DNA of 64,000 nucleotides from JAWVFM01 sp963739355 (GTDB lineage Bacteria; Actinomycetota; Thermoleophilia; Solirubrobacterales; 70-9). Shown here piece after piece: positions 52,551 through 61,112 of this stretch. The DNA lies in the NCBI GenBank assembly GCA_963739355.1, contig CAVUAD010000005.1:372001-436000 (forward strand), read 5' to 3'. Under the pieces are notes generated by a model. It saw nothing but the letters and a program-made list of their open reading frames with translations, searched no databases and was not told the DNA's origin. Every line of letters begins with the position of its first letter. Positions within the stretch are counted from its first letter, which is position 1. A program made the translations under genes and the position numbers.

Positions 52551-53674
52551 GCCTGCCGCTCGCCGCCGGGCCGAGCGCCTACTGGTACACGACCCGTGGC
52601 GCCGGGATCGTCGCGCTGATCCTGCTGACCGCCAGCGTCGTTCTCGGCGTCGTCGACCTGTCGCGCTGGACCTCCGAGCGCTGGCCCCGGTTCGTGGTGG
52701 ACGGCGTGCATCGCGTCGTGTCCCTGCTCGCCGTCGTCGTCGTGGCCATCCACGTGCTCGCCACCGTCCTCGACAGCTTCACCCAGATCAGCATTCGCGA
52801 CGCCTTCGTCCCGTTCCTGTCGAGCTACCGCCCAATCTGGATCGGCCTCGGCGCCCTCGCCTTCGACCTGCTGCTGGCGCTGGCGATCACGAGCATCCTG
52901 CGCCGGCACATCGGCTACCGCACCTGGCGCGCCGTCCACTGGGCCGCCTACGCCTGCTGGCCGATCGCCCTGGTGCACGGCCTCGGCTCGGGCACCGACA
53001 CCATCCTGCCCTGGATGGTCGCGATCAGCGTCGCCTGCCTGGCCGCCGTGATCATCGCGGTGGGATCGCGCATCGCCACGATCCGGCCCGAGGCGGCGAA
53101 CGTCAGGGCGCTCGCCTGGAGCGGGATCGGCATCGCCGTGATCGCCACCTCCGTCTGGGCGGCGCAGGGGCCCTTCGGCTCGAACTGGGCCGCGCGGGCG
53201 GGAACCCCGAAGACGATCCTCACCGGCTTCTCTGCGCCGGCGAGCGGCGCGGCCGCGACCCCCGTCGCCGCGAAGCAGCCGGGCTCGACGGCGCCATCCC
53301 AGCTGTCGCTGCCCCTCCAGACCCGCATCGCCGGCCGCGCGATCCAGCGATCGGCCGGCGCCGGCATGGTGGACGTCGACATACGGGCTTTCCTGCGCGG
53401 CTCCCAGCAGGGGACGGCCGAGGTCCAGATCCTCGGCCAGCCACTGGTCGGCGGCGGCGTGTCGATGACGTCGAGCAAGGTCTCGGTGGGCGCCAAGGGC
53501 CAGCCGCTCGAGTACCAGGGCACGGTCAGCTCGCTGGACGGCAGTCGCATCCAGGCGGACGTGACCGACGCCGACGGCAAATCGGCCCGTCTCGACATGC
53601 AGTTGGCGATCGGCGGAGGCAGCAGCGTCAGTGGCACGCTCAGCGCGCGGCCCACATCGGGCGGGAGCAGCTGA
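52547..53674 (+). CDS. ferric-reductase-like haem membrane protein
   Basis: A 375-residue integral membrane protein. Residues about 15-210 contain six TM helices with the haem-ligand pairs of the ferric-reductase-like transmembrane domain: His in VDGVHRVVSLLAVVVVAIHV and in RRHIGYRTWRAVHWAAYACW. Residues about 235-375 form an extracytoplasmic beta-domain (VDVDIRAFLRGSQQGTAEVQ ... SGTLSARPTSGG). No NAD- or FAD-binding domain is attached, so electrons would come from a separate protein. It overlaps apbE by 4 nt and the flavoprotein gene by 1 nt. Confidence 0.85.
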   Translation: MSLPLAAGPSAYWYTTRGAGIVALILLTASVVLGVVDLSRWTSERWPRFVVDGVHRVVSLLAVVVVAIHVLATVLDSFTQISIRDAFVPFLSSYRPIWIGLGALAFDLLLALAITSILRRHIGYRTWRAVHWAAYACWPIALVHGLGSGTDTILPWMVAISVACLAAVIIAVGSRIATIRPEAANVRALAWSGIGIAVIATSVWAAQGPFGSNWAARAGTPKTILTGFSAPASGAAATPVAAKQPGSTAPSQLSLPLQTRIAGRAIQRSAGAGMVDVDIRAFLRGSQQGTAEVQILGQPLVGGGVSMTSSKVSVGAKGQPLEYQGTVSSLDGSRIQADVTDADGKSARLDMQLAIGGGSSVSGTLSARPTSGGSS

Positions 53675-54933
53675 TGGACGGTGCCGGATCCCTGCCCAGG
53701 CTGCTGGCCGGCTGGCTGGCGGATCGCCCCCTCACACTCGCCGAGCACCGCGAGCTCCACGGCCCGCTGAGCGTGTCGCGGCGAGCCGCTCCCGAGCTGA
53801 TCGACGCCGTGGAGGCCAGCGGCCTGCGCGGCCGCGGCGGGTCGGGCTTTCCCACGGCGATCAAGCTTCGCGCCGTGGCCTCGGCGCCCCGGCGCCGGCG
53901 CAGGGTGGTCATCGGCAACGGTGCCGAGGGCGAGCCGGACTCGGTCAAGGACACCGCGCTGCTTCGCCACTCGCCCCACCTGGTCCTCGACGGCCTCGCG
54001 GTCGCCGCGGCCGCGGTGGAGGCCGACGAGGCGATCCTGTGCGTCGGCTCGGATGCGCCCGAGGCGCTGGAAGCGGTCGAGCGCGCGATCGCCGAGCGCG
54101 CCGGTCTCGACGCGGTGACGGCGCAGGTCGCGGAGGTCCCGCAGGACTATGTGGCGGGGGAGGAGACGGCGCTCGTCAACTACCTCAACACGGGCCGGCC
54201 GCTGCCGACCTTCACTCCGCCGCGCCCTTATGAGCGCGGCCTCGGTGGGCGGCCGACGCTCGTCCAGAACACCGAGACCCTCGCGCACCTCGCCCTGGTG
54301 GCGACGCGGGGCGCCGACTGGTTCCGTGGGCTCGGCACCGCCGACGACCCGGGCACGGCGCTCGTGACAGTCTCCGGCGCGGTTCGCTCCCCCGGGGTCT
54401 ACGAGATCGAGGGCGGGACGCCCCTGCGGGTCCTCCTGGAGACCGCGGGTGGCGCCAACGGGCCGGTCCAGGCATATCTGGTGGGCGGCTACGCGGGCAC
54501 CTGGGTCGAACCCGATCTCGCACTGGACCTGAGGCTGGGACACGCGGCCATGCGCGAGCTCGGGCGCACGCTCGGGCCGGGCGCGGTCTACGCGCTCTCC
54601 GCCGGCGACTGCGGCCTGCGCGAGACGGCGCGAATCGCCCGCCATCTCGCCGACCATTCCTCAGGGCAGTGCGGACCCTGCGCGTTCGGTCTTCCCGCGA
54701 TGGCCGGTGCACTCGAGGAGATCGCCGAGGGCGTGGCCCGGCCCGGCGCCTTCCGCTGGGTCGAGTACTGGGGCGGGCAGGTCGACGGACGCGGCGCCTG
54801 CCACCATCCCGACGGGGCCGTCCGGATGATCACCAGCGCGCTCGCCGTCTTCGCCGGCGACGTCACCCGCCACGAGACCGGCGACGGCTGCGTCGCGGCC
54901 GCGGCGATTCTTCAGGAGGCCGGCACGCGATGA
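53674..54933 (+). CDS. NuoF-like NADH-binding flavoprotein
   Basis: A 419-residue homolog of the 51-kDa subunit of complex I. Residues 48-60 SGLRGRGGSGFPT are the NADH/FMN site, VIGNGAEGEPDSVKD is conserved, VAGEETALVNYLNTGRP and GRPTLVQNTETLAHLALV follow. The C-terminal iron-sulfur motif reads SSGQCGPCAFGLPAM with a later Cys in RGACHHPDG. The first Cys of the usual cluster motif is Ser, leaving three, so the cluster may be altered. It would oxidise NAD(P)H and pass electrons to the ferredoxin or haem protein. The stop overlaps the ferredoxin start (ATGA). Confidence 0.9.
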   Translation: MDGAGSLPRLLAGWLADRPLTLAEHRELHGPLSVSRRAAPELIDAVEASGLRGRGGSGFPTAIKLRAVASAPRRRRRVVIGNGAEGEPDSVKDTALLRHSPHLVLDGLAVAAAAVEADEAILCVGSDAPEALEAVERAIAERAGLDAVTAQVAEVPQDYVAGEETALVNYLNTGRPLPTFTPPRPYERGLGGRPTLVQNTETLAHLALVATRGADWFRGLGTADDPGTALVTVSGAVRSPGVYEIEGGTPLRVLLETAGGANGPVQAYLVGGYAGTWVEPDLALDLRLGHAAMRELGRTLGPGAVYALSAGDCGLRETARIARHLADHSSGQCGPCAFGLPAMAGALEEIAEGVARPGAFRWVEYWGGQVDGRGACHHPDGAVRMITSALAVFAGDVTRHETGDGCVAAAAILQEAGTR

Positions 54934-55166
54934 GCCCGCGTGGCGAAGAGACCGAGGTCGTGCTCGAGGTCAACCCGATCGAATGCGATGCGCACGGGCT
55001 GTGCGCGGAGCTCTTCCCCGAGCGCATCACCCTCGACGACTGGGGCTATCCCATCGTCGACGACCGACCGATCCGGCCCGGCGAGGCCGGTCATGCGCAG
55101 CGCGCGGTCGAGGCCTGCCCGACGGTCGCGCTGATGCTGCGGGTGCGTGCTCGCCAGCGCGCCTAG
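54930..55166 (+). CDS. small ferredoxin (three-Cys type)
   Basis: A 78-residue ferredoxin. CDAHGLC (Cys19, Cys25) and ACPTVAL near the C-terminus give three cysteines, as in actinobacterial 3Fe-4S ferredoxins; the region between is the usual loop (DDWGYPIVDD). It is the last gene of the operon and would carry electrons between the NuoF-like protein and the haem protein or other partners. It converges with zwf 10 bp away. Confidence 0.88.
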   Translation: MSPRGEETEVVLEVNPIECDAHGLCAELFPERITLDDWGYPIVDDRPIRPGEAGHAQRAVEACPTVALMLRVRARQRA

Positions 55167-55176
55167 AATCAATCAT

Positions 55177-56595
55177 CTAGCCCGCCCCCGGCAGCCAGGG
55201 GTCGCGCCACGAGCCGTAGCCGCGGGGGATGTCGGCGGCCTTCTCGGGCCCCCAGGTGCCGGGCTCGTACGGCTGCACGCGCCCAGGCTTCTCGAGCAGC
55301 GGGGCGATGATCCGCCACGTTTCCTCCACCGAGGTCTCTGCCGCGAACAGCCCCTGCCGGCCCAGCAGGGCATCGTCGAGCAGTCGCTCGTACGGCTCGG
55401 GGTCCTCACCCGGGCGTTTCTCGAACAGGGTCTCGAAGTTCGCGTGCTCGAAGTCGTCGACGCCCGGAGCCTTGGTCAGGAAGCGCAGGCGCGCCCCAGG
55501 CTTGGGGTCCAGGCGGATCACGAGCTGGTTGGGGTCGGGATGCCCGCCGCTGCCCACGCCGATCCGCGGTGGGCGCCGGAAGACGACGCGGATCTCGGTC
55601 TGCCTGACCGGCATGCACTTGCCCGCGCGGATGAAGAACGGCACTCCGTCCCAGCGCCACGAGTCGATGGCCAGCGAGAGCGCCACGAAGGTCTCCGTGC
55701 TGGACTTGGGGTCCACGCCCTTGACGTCGCGGTAGCCCCGGTACTGCCCGCGCACGTATGCATCGGGGTCGGCAGCGCGCACGGAGCGCAGCAGGGAATG
55801 CTTCTGCTCGCGGATGGGGTCGGGGTCGTGAGCCAGCGGCGGCTCCATCGCGACCAGCGCCAGCACCTGGAGCAGGTGGTTCTGAACGACGTCGCGAAGC
55901 GCCCCGACCGGGTCGTAGAAGCCGCCGCGATCCTCCGCACCGAAGTTCTCGGCCATCGAGATCATCACGTGGGACACATGCCCCCGGTTCCAGACTGGCT
56001 CCAGCAGGGTGTTGGCGAAGCGCAGGTAGGTGATGTCCATCACCGGCTCCTTGCCAAGGAAGTGGTCGATCCGGTAGATCTGCGACTCGTCCAGCACCTG
56101 GAGGAGGTCCTCGTTGAGGGCGCGGGCGGACTCGAGGTCGTGGCCGAACGGCTTCTCGATGACGACGCGGCCGGTCTTCGTGAGGCCCGCGTCGTGAAGG
56201 CCGTGGACCACCTTTGCGAACAGCGACGGCGGGATCTCGAGGTAGAAGACGGGATCGCCGGCGCCCTCCAGCGCCTTGCCCACCTTCTCGTAGGTGCTCG
56301 CGTCGGAGTAGTCGCCGGTGACGTAGGTGAGCCGCTTCAGCAGGCGCTCGAGCACGTCGCGGTCGAGGTCCTCGACCTCGGTCTCGAGGCTGTCGCGGAT
56401 GCGCTGGTCGAGTTGCTCGATGGTCCAGGTGTCGCGCGCCACGCCGATGATCCGGCACTTCAGCCGCCCACGGCTCTCGAGGCGGTAGAGCGCGCGGAAG
56501 GTCATCTTCCGCGCCAGATCGCCCGTGATCCCGAAGATCACGAGACAATCCGTGGAGGGCTTTGACCCGCCCTTGCGTTTGGCAGTCGACGTCAT
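55177..56595 (-). CDS. zwf: glucose-6-phosphate 1-dehydrogenase
   Basis: A 472-residue G6PD. The NADP-binding start is LVIFGITGDLARKMTF, the substrate motif YRIDHFLGKEPVMDI contains the catalytic His/Lys region, and IEKPFGHDLESARALNEDL is conserved. It makes 6-phosphogluconolactone and NADPH, the first step of the oxidative pentose phosphate pathway. Transcribed away from gnd; the intergenic region of 45 bp holds both starts and probably opposing promoters (TAGCCT on the minus strand at about 56616). Confidence 0.95.
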   Translation of the reverse strand: MTSTAKRKGGSKPSTDCLVIFGITGDLARKMTFRALYRLESRGRLKCRIIGVARDTWTIEQLDQRIRDSLETEVEDLDRDVLERLLKRLTYVTGDYSDASTYEKVGKALEGAGDPVFYLEIPPSLFAKVVHGLHDAGLTKTGRVVIEKPFGHDLESARALNEDLLQVLDESQIYRIDHFLGKEPVMDITYLRFANTLLEPVWNRGHVSHVMISMAENFGAEDRGGFYDPVGALRDVVQNHLLQVLALVAMEPPLAHDPDPIREQKHSLLRSVRAADPDAYVRGQYRGYRDVKGVDPKSSTETFVALSLAIDSWRWDGVPFFIRAGKCMPVRQTEIRVVFRRPPRIGVGSGGHPDPNQLVIRLDPKPGARLRFLTKAPGVDDFEHANFETLFEKRPGEDPEPYERLLDDALLGRQGLFAAETSVEETWRIIAPLLEKPGRVQPYEPGTWGPEKAADIPRGYGSWRDPWLPGAG

Positions 56596-56640
56596 CCGGC
56601 TCGGTCGGTCAGGCTAGTGGAGTACCCCGGAAGGAGAACC

Positions 56641-57669
56641 GTGAGCGAAGGATCTCAGCTTGGCATGGTCGGCCTCGGCCGCATGGGCGCGAACATCGTG
56701 CGCCGCCTCATGCGCGACGGGCACCGCTGCGTCGTCTACGACGTGAACGAGGACGCCGTGAAGGCGCTCGCCGACGAGGGCGCCGAGCCTGCCTCCTCCC
56801 TGGAGGAGCTCGCGTCGAAGCTCGACGCGCCCCGCGCCGTCTGGGTGATGGTCCCGGCCGGCGACATCACCCAGAAGACGGTCGAGAGCGTCGGCGCCGT
56901 GCTGGAGGCGGGCGACGCGATCATCGACGGCGGCAACTCCTATTACCGCGACGACATCCGGCGCGCCGCCGCGGTGGCCGATCGCGACATCGACTACGTC
57001 GACTGCGGCACCAGCGGCGGTGTCTTCGGGCTCGAGCGCGGCTACTGCCTGATGATCGGCGGCCCCGACCGCGCCGTCGAGCGCCTCGACCCGATCTTCG
57101 CCACGATCGCGCCCGGTGTGGAGTCCGCCGAGCGCACACCGGGCACGGAGGGCGAGCCCTCACGCGCCGAGAACGGCTACCTGCACTGCGGCCCCACGGG
57201 CGCCGGGCACTTCGTGAAGATGGTTCACAACGGCATCGAGTACGGCGTGATGGCCGCCTACGCCGAGGGCCTGAACATCATCCGCAACGCCAACGCGGGC
57301 CTGAAGACCCGTGAGGCCGACGCGGAGACGGCGCCGATGGAGGAGCCGGAGTACTACCGCTTCGAGATCGACGTCGCCGAGGTCGCCGAGGTCTGGCGGC
57401 GCGGCAGCGTGATCGGCTCGTGGCTTCTGGACCTCACGGCCTCGGCCTTGCGCTCCTCGCCGGACCTGGAGGAGTTTGCGGGCCGCGTGTCCGACTCCGG
57501 CGAGGGCCGCTGGACCTCCATCGCGGCAATCGACGAGGGCGTCCCGGCGCCGGTGCTGACCTCGGCGCTTTACTCGCGCTTCTCGTCGCGAGGCGAGGAC
57601 GAGTTCGCCGACAAGGTTCTCTCGGCAATGCGCAAGCAGTTCGGCGGCCACGACGAGAAGGCGAGTTGA
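56641..57669 (+). CDS. gnd: 6-phosphogluconate dehydrogenase (decarboxylating, short form)
   Basis: A 342-residue short-form 6PGDH, typical of actinobacteria and some firmicutes. LGMVGLGRMGANIVRRL is the cofactor motif, IIDGGNSYYRDDIRRA, GTSGGVFGLERGYCLMIGG and GPTGAGHFVKMVHNGIEYG (Lys and Asn of the active site) are conserved. It oxidises 6-phosphogluconate to ribulose-5-phosphate. AAGGAG lies before the GTG at 56641. It overlaps the next gene by 4 nt (TTGA). Confidence 0.95.
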   Translation: MSEGSQLGMVGLGRMGANIVRRLMRDGHRCVVYDVNEDAVKALADEGAEPASSLEELASKLDAPRAVWVMVPAGDITQKTVESVGAVLEAGDAIIDGGNSYYRDDIRRAAAVADRDIDYVDCGTSGGVFGLERGYCLMIGGPDRAVERLDPIFATIAPGVESAERTPGTEGEPSRAENGYLHCGPTGAGHFVKMVHNGIEYGVMAAYAEGLNIIRNANAGLKTREADAETAPMEEPEYYRFEIDVAEVAEVWRRGSVIGSWLLDLTASALRSSPDLEEFAGRVSDSGEGRWTSIAAIDEGVPAPVLTSALYSRFSSRGEDEFADKVLSAMRKQFGGHDEKAS

Positions 57670-58325
57670 ACCTCGAGCGCTACCCCGACGCCGAAATCGC
57701 CGCCCGCCGGGCCGCTGAGCTGATCGCGGCCGCCGGCCGCGAGGCGGTCGCCGCGCGCGGATCGTTCTCCATGGCGCTGAGCGGCGGCACGACGGCGCAA
57801 CCGATGTTCGCGGCGCTCCCCGAAGCCGAGCTTCCCTGGGAGGCGACGACCGTCTTCCAGGTCGACGAGCGCGTGGCGCCGGCCGGCGATCCGGAGCGCA
57901 ACCTGACGCACATGGTGCTGGCGTTCCCGCCCGCCGTTCAGGAACGCCTGCGCCCGATGCCGGTCGGCGAGGACGACCTCGATGCGGCGGCCGCGCGCTA
58001 CGCGACCGAGCTTCCCGATCCGCTCGATCTCGTGCACCTGGGCATAGGCCCCGACGGGCATTTCGCCTCGCTGGTCCCGGGCGACGCCGTGCTCGACGTG
58101 ACGGATCGCGACGTCGCGATGACCGCCACCGAGTACCAGGGCCGGCTCCGCATGACGCTCACCTATCCGCGCCTGCGGCGCGCCCGGCAGGTGATCTGGC
58201 TGGTGGCCGGCGCCGACAAGCGCGAGCCCCTGCGAAAGCTCATGGCCGGAGACGAGTCGATTCCGGCCGGCCGCCTGCACGCCGACGACTCGCTCGTGAT
58301 CGCCGACGCCGCGGCCTGCGGCTGA
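57666..58325 (+). CDS. pgl: 6-phosphogluconolactonase
   Basis: A 219-residue NagB-fold lactonase of the oxidative pentose phosphate pathway. SMALSGGTTAQPMFAAL binds the phosphate, VFQVDERVAPAGDPERN and VHLGIGPDGHFASLVPG are the family motifs, and LTYPRLRRARQVIWLVAGADK is the usual helix region. The start is TTG overlapping the gnd stop (TTGA), so it is translationally coupled; a start further upstream would read inside gnd. It completes zwf-gnd-pgl in one place. Confidence 0.9.
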   Translation: MNLERYPDAEIAARRAAELIAAAGREAVAARGSFSMALSGGTTAQPMFAALPEAELPWEATTVFQVDERVAPAGDPERNLTHMVLAFPPAVQERLRPMPVGEDDLDAAAARYATELPDPLDLVHLGIGPDGHFASLVPGDAVLDVTDRDVAMTATEYQGRLRMTLTYPRLRRARQVIWLVAGADKREPLRKLMAGDESIPAGRLHADDSLVIADAAACG

Positions 58326-58332
58326 CCGCGCC

Positions 58333-58962
58333 CTAGGCCGGGGTCACGGCGGGCCGGCCGCGGCGGTAGAGCACGATGCTGACGGCGATGATCCAGAGTC
58401 CAGAGAACATGAAGGCGACGAACCCGATGGGCGTGAAGTTGAGGATGAAGATGACGATGCCCAGGATCGCCGCCCAGCGAGGCAGGAACGCCCTGGTCCG
58501 CAGGGCGGCGAGGGAGCCCGCGAGGACCAGCGTGCCGAGACCGACGACGAACGGAAGGAAGAAGTCCGAGTCGATGGCGTTGATCGCCTGCGCGGCGGCC
58601 GGCGAGATGTCGTCGGCGTAGTCGGCGAGCCCGAAGTGGAGAGTCGCCGCGGTGAGAAAGCCCGCGGCGCTGACGACGCCGGCGATGAGGGCGAACGTGG
58701 GGAGCACGCTGCCGACCGGGCTCGCGGCATCCAGGTGCCGCTTGAGAATTGCGGTGAAGGCCATCAAGGGCACCATCGCCAGAGCGAGCACGATCGAAGC
58801 GGCTATCTCCTTCCCGCCGTTGTCCGAGTAGAACGACACGACATTCGAGGCGGACGCGTTGCCGTCCGGCGTGCTTCCACCGATCGCCGTGAACGCGACG
58901 ACCACTCCTACCACCGCAAGCGCTCCCGTGAGCGCCCAGGTGTCACGACCCTGCTCTTGCAT
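58333..58962 (-). CDS. membrane protein of unknown function (DUF4386-like), inserted between sugar-phosphate genes
   Basis: A 209-residue membrane protein with about six TM segments (start LTGALAVVGVVVAFTAIGG, then IAASIVLALAMVPLMAFTAI, VLPTFALIAGVVSAAGFLTA and others). The start at 58962 is preferred over 59025 because AAAGGGG precedes it and the N-terminus is then a normal TM protein. It resembles DUF4386/DUF998-like proteins but no function is known. It lies on the opposite strand between pgl and tkt, interrupting the cluster. Confidence 0.75.
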   Translation of the reverse strand: MQEQGRDTWALTGALAVVGVVVAFTAIGGSTPDGNASASNVVSFYSDNGGKEIAASIVLALAMVPLMAFTAILKRHLDAASPVGSVLPTFALIAGVVSAAGFLTAATLHFGLADYADDISPAAAQAINAIDSDFFLPFVVGLGTLVLAGSLAALRTRAFLPRWAAILGIVIFILNFTPIGFVAFMFSGLWIIAVSIVLYRRGRPAVTPA

Positions 58963-59040
58963 CTTCAACCCCTTTGACTCGTTTGATGCGGGCGCGACCC
59001 TCTCACATCGGGCGGACGGGACCAAGGGTTTCTCGTCGCC

Positions 59041-59046
59041 TAGTAT
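59041..59046 (+). promoter_or_regulatory. -10 box of a probably leaderless transcript
   Basis: TAGTAT ends 8 nt before the ATG of transketolase at 59055; no Shine-Dalgarno. Confidence 0.45.
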
Positions 59047-59054
59047 CGGACTGG

Positions 59055-61112
59055 ATGAGCGCCGCCTACGAGAAGACCGGCGCCGACATCGACGAGCTCT
59101 CGGTCAACACGATCCGCACGCTCGCGATCGACGCGATCCAAAAGGCGAACTCCGGCCATCCCGGCACGCCGATGGCGATGGCCCCACTCGCCTACGTGCT
59201 GTGGCAGCGGTTCCTGCGCTTCGACCCCGCCGACCCGATCTGGCCGAACCGCGACCGCTTCGTCCTCTCGGCGGGTCACGCCTCGATGCTGCTCTACGCG
59301 CTGCTTCACCTGACGGGCGTGAAGGCGGTGGATCCCGACTACGAGGTCGAGGGCACGCCCGCGGTGAGCCTGGACGACATCAAGTGCTTTCGCCAGCTCG
59401 ACTCGAAGACGCCGGGTCACCCCGAGTACCGCATCACGTCGGGAGTCGAGGCGACCACTGGCCCGCTCGGACAGGGCGTCGCGACCAGCGTCGGCATCGC
59501 GATCGCCTCGGGCTGGCTGGGCGCGCGCTACAACCGGCCGGGCTTCGAGCTCTTCGGCTACGACGTCTACGCACTTGCGGGCGACGGCTGCCTGATGGAG
59601 GGGGTCTCGCACGAGGCCGCGTCGATCGCCGGCCACCTCGGGTTGTCGAACCTCTGCTGGATCTACGACAACAACCACATCTCGATCGACGGCCGGACGA
59701 GCCTCACCTACTCCGACGACGTGCCCAAGCGCTTCCAGGGCTATGGCTGGAACGTGGTCCACCAGCAGGACGCCAACGACCGCGACGGGATCGCTCAGGC
59801 CTTCGAGGCATTCCGCTCGGAGTCGGAGCGCCCGACCCTGATCGTCGTCGACAGCCACATCGGCTGGGGCTCGCCCCACAAGCACGACACCGCCGCCGTC
59901 CACGGCGAGCCGCTTGGCGAGGAGGAGGTCCGCGAGACCAAGCGCGCGTACGGCTGGCCCGAGGACGCACAGTTCCTGGTCCCGGACGGCGTGCGCGAGA
60001 ACTTCGCCGCGGGCATCGGCGCGCGCGGCGCCGATGCGCGGCAGGGCTGGGAGGAGCTCTTCGAGCGCTACGGCGGCGAGCACGCGAACGAGGCGACCGA
60101 GCTGGAGCAGATGCAGCGCCGCGAGCTCCCCGAGGGCTGGGACTCCGGCCTGCCGAGCTTCGAGGCGGGCGGTGACCCGGTGGCCACGCGCAAGGCCTCG
60201 AACGCCGCGCTGAACGCCCTCGCCAAGACGGTGCCGTGGCTCGTGGCCGGCTCGGCCGACCTCACCGGCTCGACCTCGATGGGGCTCGACGGCGCCGAGG
60301 CGCTCGAGCGCGACGAGCCGGGCGGGCGCCAGCTGCACCTGGGGATCCGCGAGCACGAGTCGGCGGCGATCTCCAACGGCCTTGCGTTGTCGAAGCTACG
60401 GCCCGCCTGGTCCACCTACCTGACCTTCTCCGACTACGCCCGTCCCTCCATCCGCCTCTCGGCGCTGATGGAGCTTCCGGTCGTGCACGTCTTCACGCAC
60501 GACTCGATCGGGCTGGGCGAGGACGGCCCCACGCACCAGCCGGTCGAGCAGCTCGCCTCGCTGCGCGCGGTGCCGGGGCTCAACGTGATCCGGCCCGCCG
60601 ACGCCAATGAGGCGGTCGAGGCCTGGCGCGTGGCCATCGACGTCCGTCACGGGCCCACCGCGCTGGTGCTCAGCCGGCAGGGGCTCCCGGTGATCGACCG
60701 CTCCCGCTACGCGCCTGCCGACGGCCTGCGCCGCGGGGGCTACGTGCTCGCCGATCCCGGCGACGGCCCGCCGCACGCGATCCTGATCGCCACCGGCAGC
60801 GAGGTGGCGCTGGCGCTCGAGGCCCACGAGCAGCTGGCCGGCGAGGGCATCCCGACCCGCGTCGTGAGCCTCCCCTCGTGGCACCTCTTCGACGCGCAGG
60901 ACGAGGAGTACCGTCACAGCGTGCTGCCTCCCGGCATTTCCGCGCGCGTCTCCGTGGAGCAGGCGTCCGGCCTGGGCTGGGAGCGCTACGTGGGCTCCGG
61001 CAAGGTGATCGGAATGCACACCTTTGGATCGTCGGCGCCCCTGAAGGATGTCACCGCAAAGTTCGGATTCACCCCGGAGAAGGTGGCCGAGAGCGTGAAG
61101 GAGCTGCTGTGA
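59055..61112 (+). CDS. tkt: transketolase
   Basis: A 685-residue thiamin-diphosphate enzyme. IQKANSGHPGTPMAMAPLAY is the N-terminal TPP/substrate region, GDGCLMEGVSHEAASIAGHL is the Mg-TPP motif, THDSIGLGEDGPTHQPVEQL is the pyrimidine-domain signature, and the C-terminal domain holds LPSWHLFDAQ and ASGLGWERYVG. It exchanges two-carbon units between sugar phosphates. Its stop overlaps the transaldolase GTG by 4 nt. Confidence 0.96.
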   Translation: MSAAYEKTGADIDELSVNTIRTLAIDAIQKANSGHPGTPMAMAPLAYVLWQRFLRFDPADPIWPNRDRFVLSAGHASMLLYALLHLTGVKAVDPDYEVEGTPAVSLDDIKCFRQLDSKTPGHPEYRITSGVEATTGPLGQGVATSVGIAIASGWLGARYNRPGFELFGYDVYALAGDGCLMEGVSHEAASIAGHLGLSNLCWIYDNNHISIDGRTSLTYSDDVPKRFQGYGWNVVHQQDANDRDGIAQAFEAFRSESERPTLIVVDSHIGWGSPHKHDTAAVHGEPLGEEEVRETKRAYGWPEDAQFLVPDGVRENFAAGIGARGADARQGWEELFERYGGEHANEATELEQMQRRELPEGWDSGLPSFEAGGDPVATRKASNAALNALAKTVPWLVAGSADLTGSTSMGLDGAEALERDEPGGRQLHLGIREHESAAISNGLALSKLRPAWSTYLTFSDYARPSIRLSALMELPVVHVFTHDSIGLGEDGPTHQPVEQLASLRAVPGLNVIRPADANEAVEAWRVAIDVRHGPTALVLSRQGLPVIDRSRYAPADGLRRGGYVLADPGDGPPHAILIATGSEVALALEAHEQLAGEGIPTRVVSLPSWHLFDAQDEEYRHSVLPPGISARVSVEQASGLGWERYVGSGKVIGMHTFGSSAPLKDVTAKFGFTPEKVAESVKELL

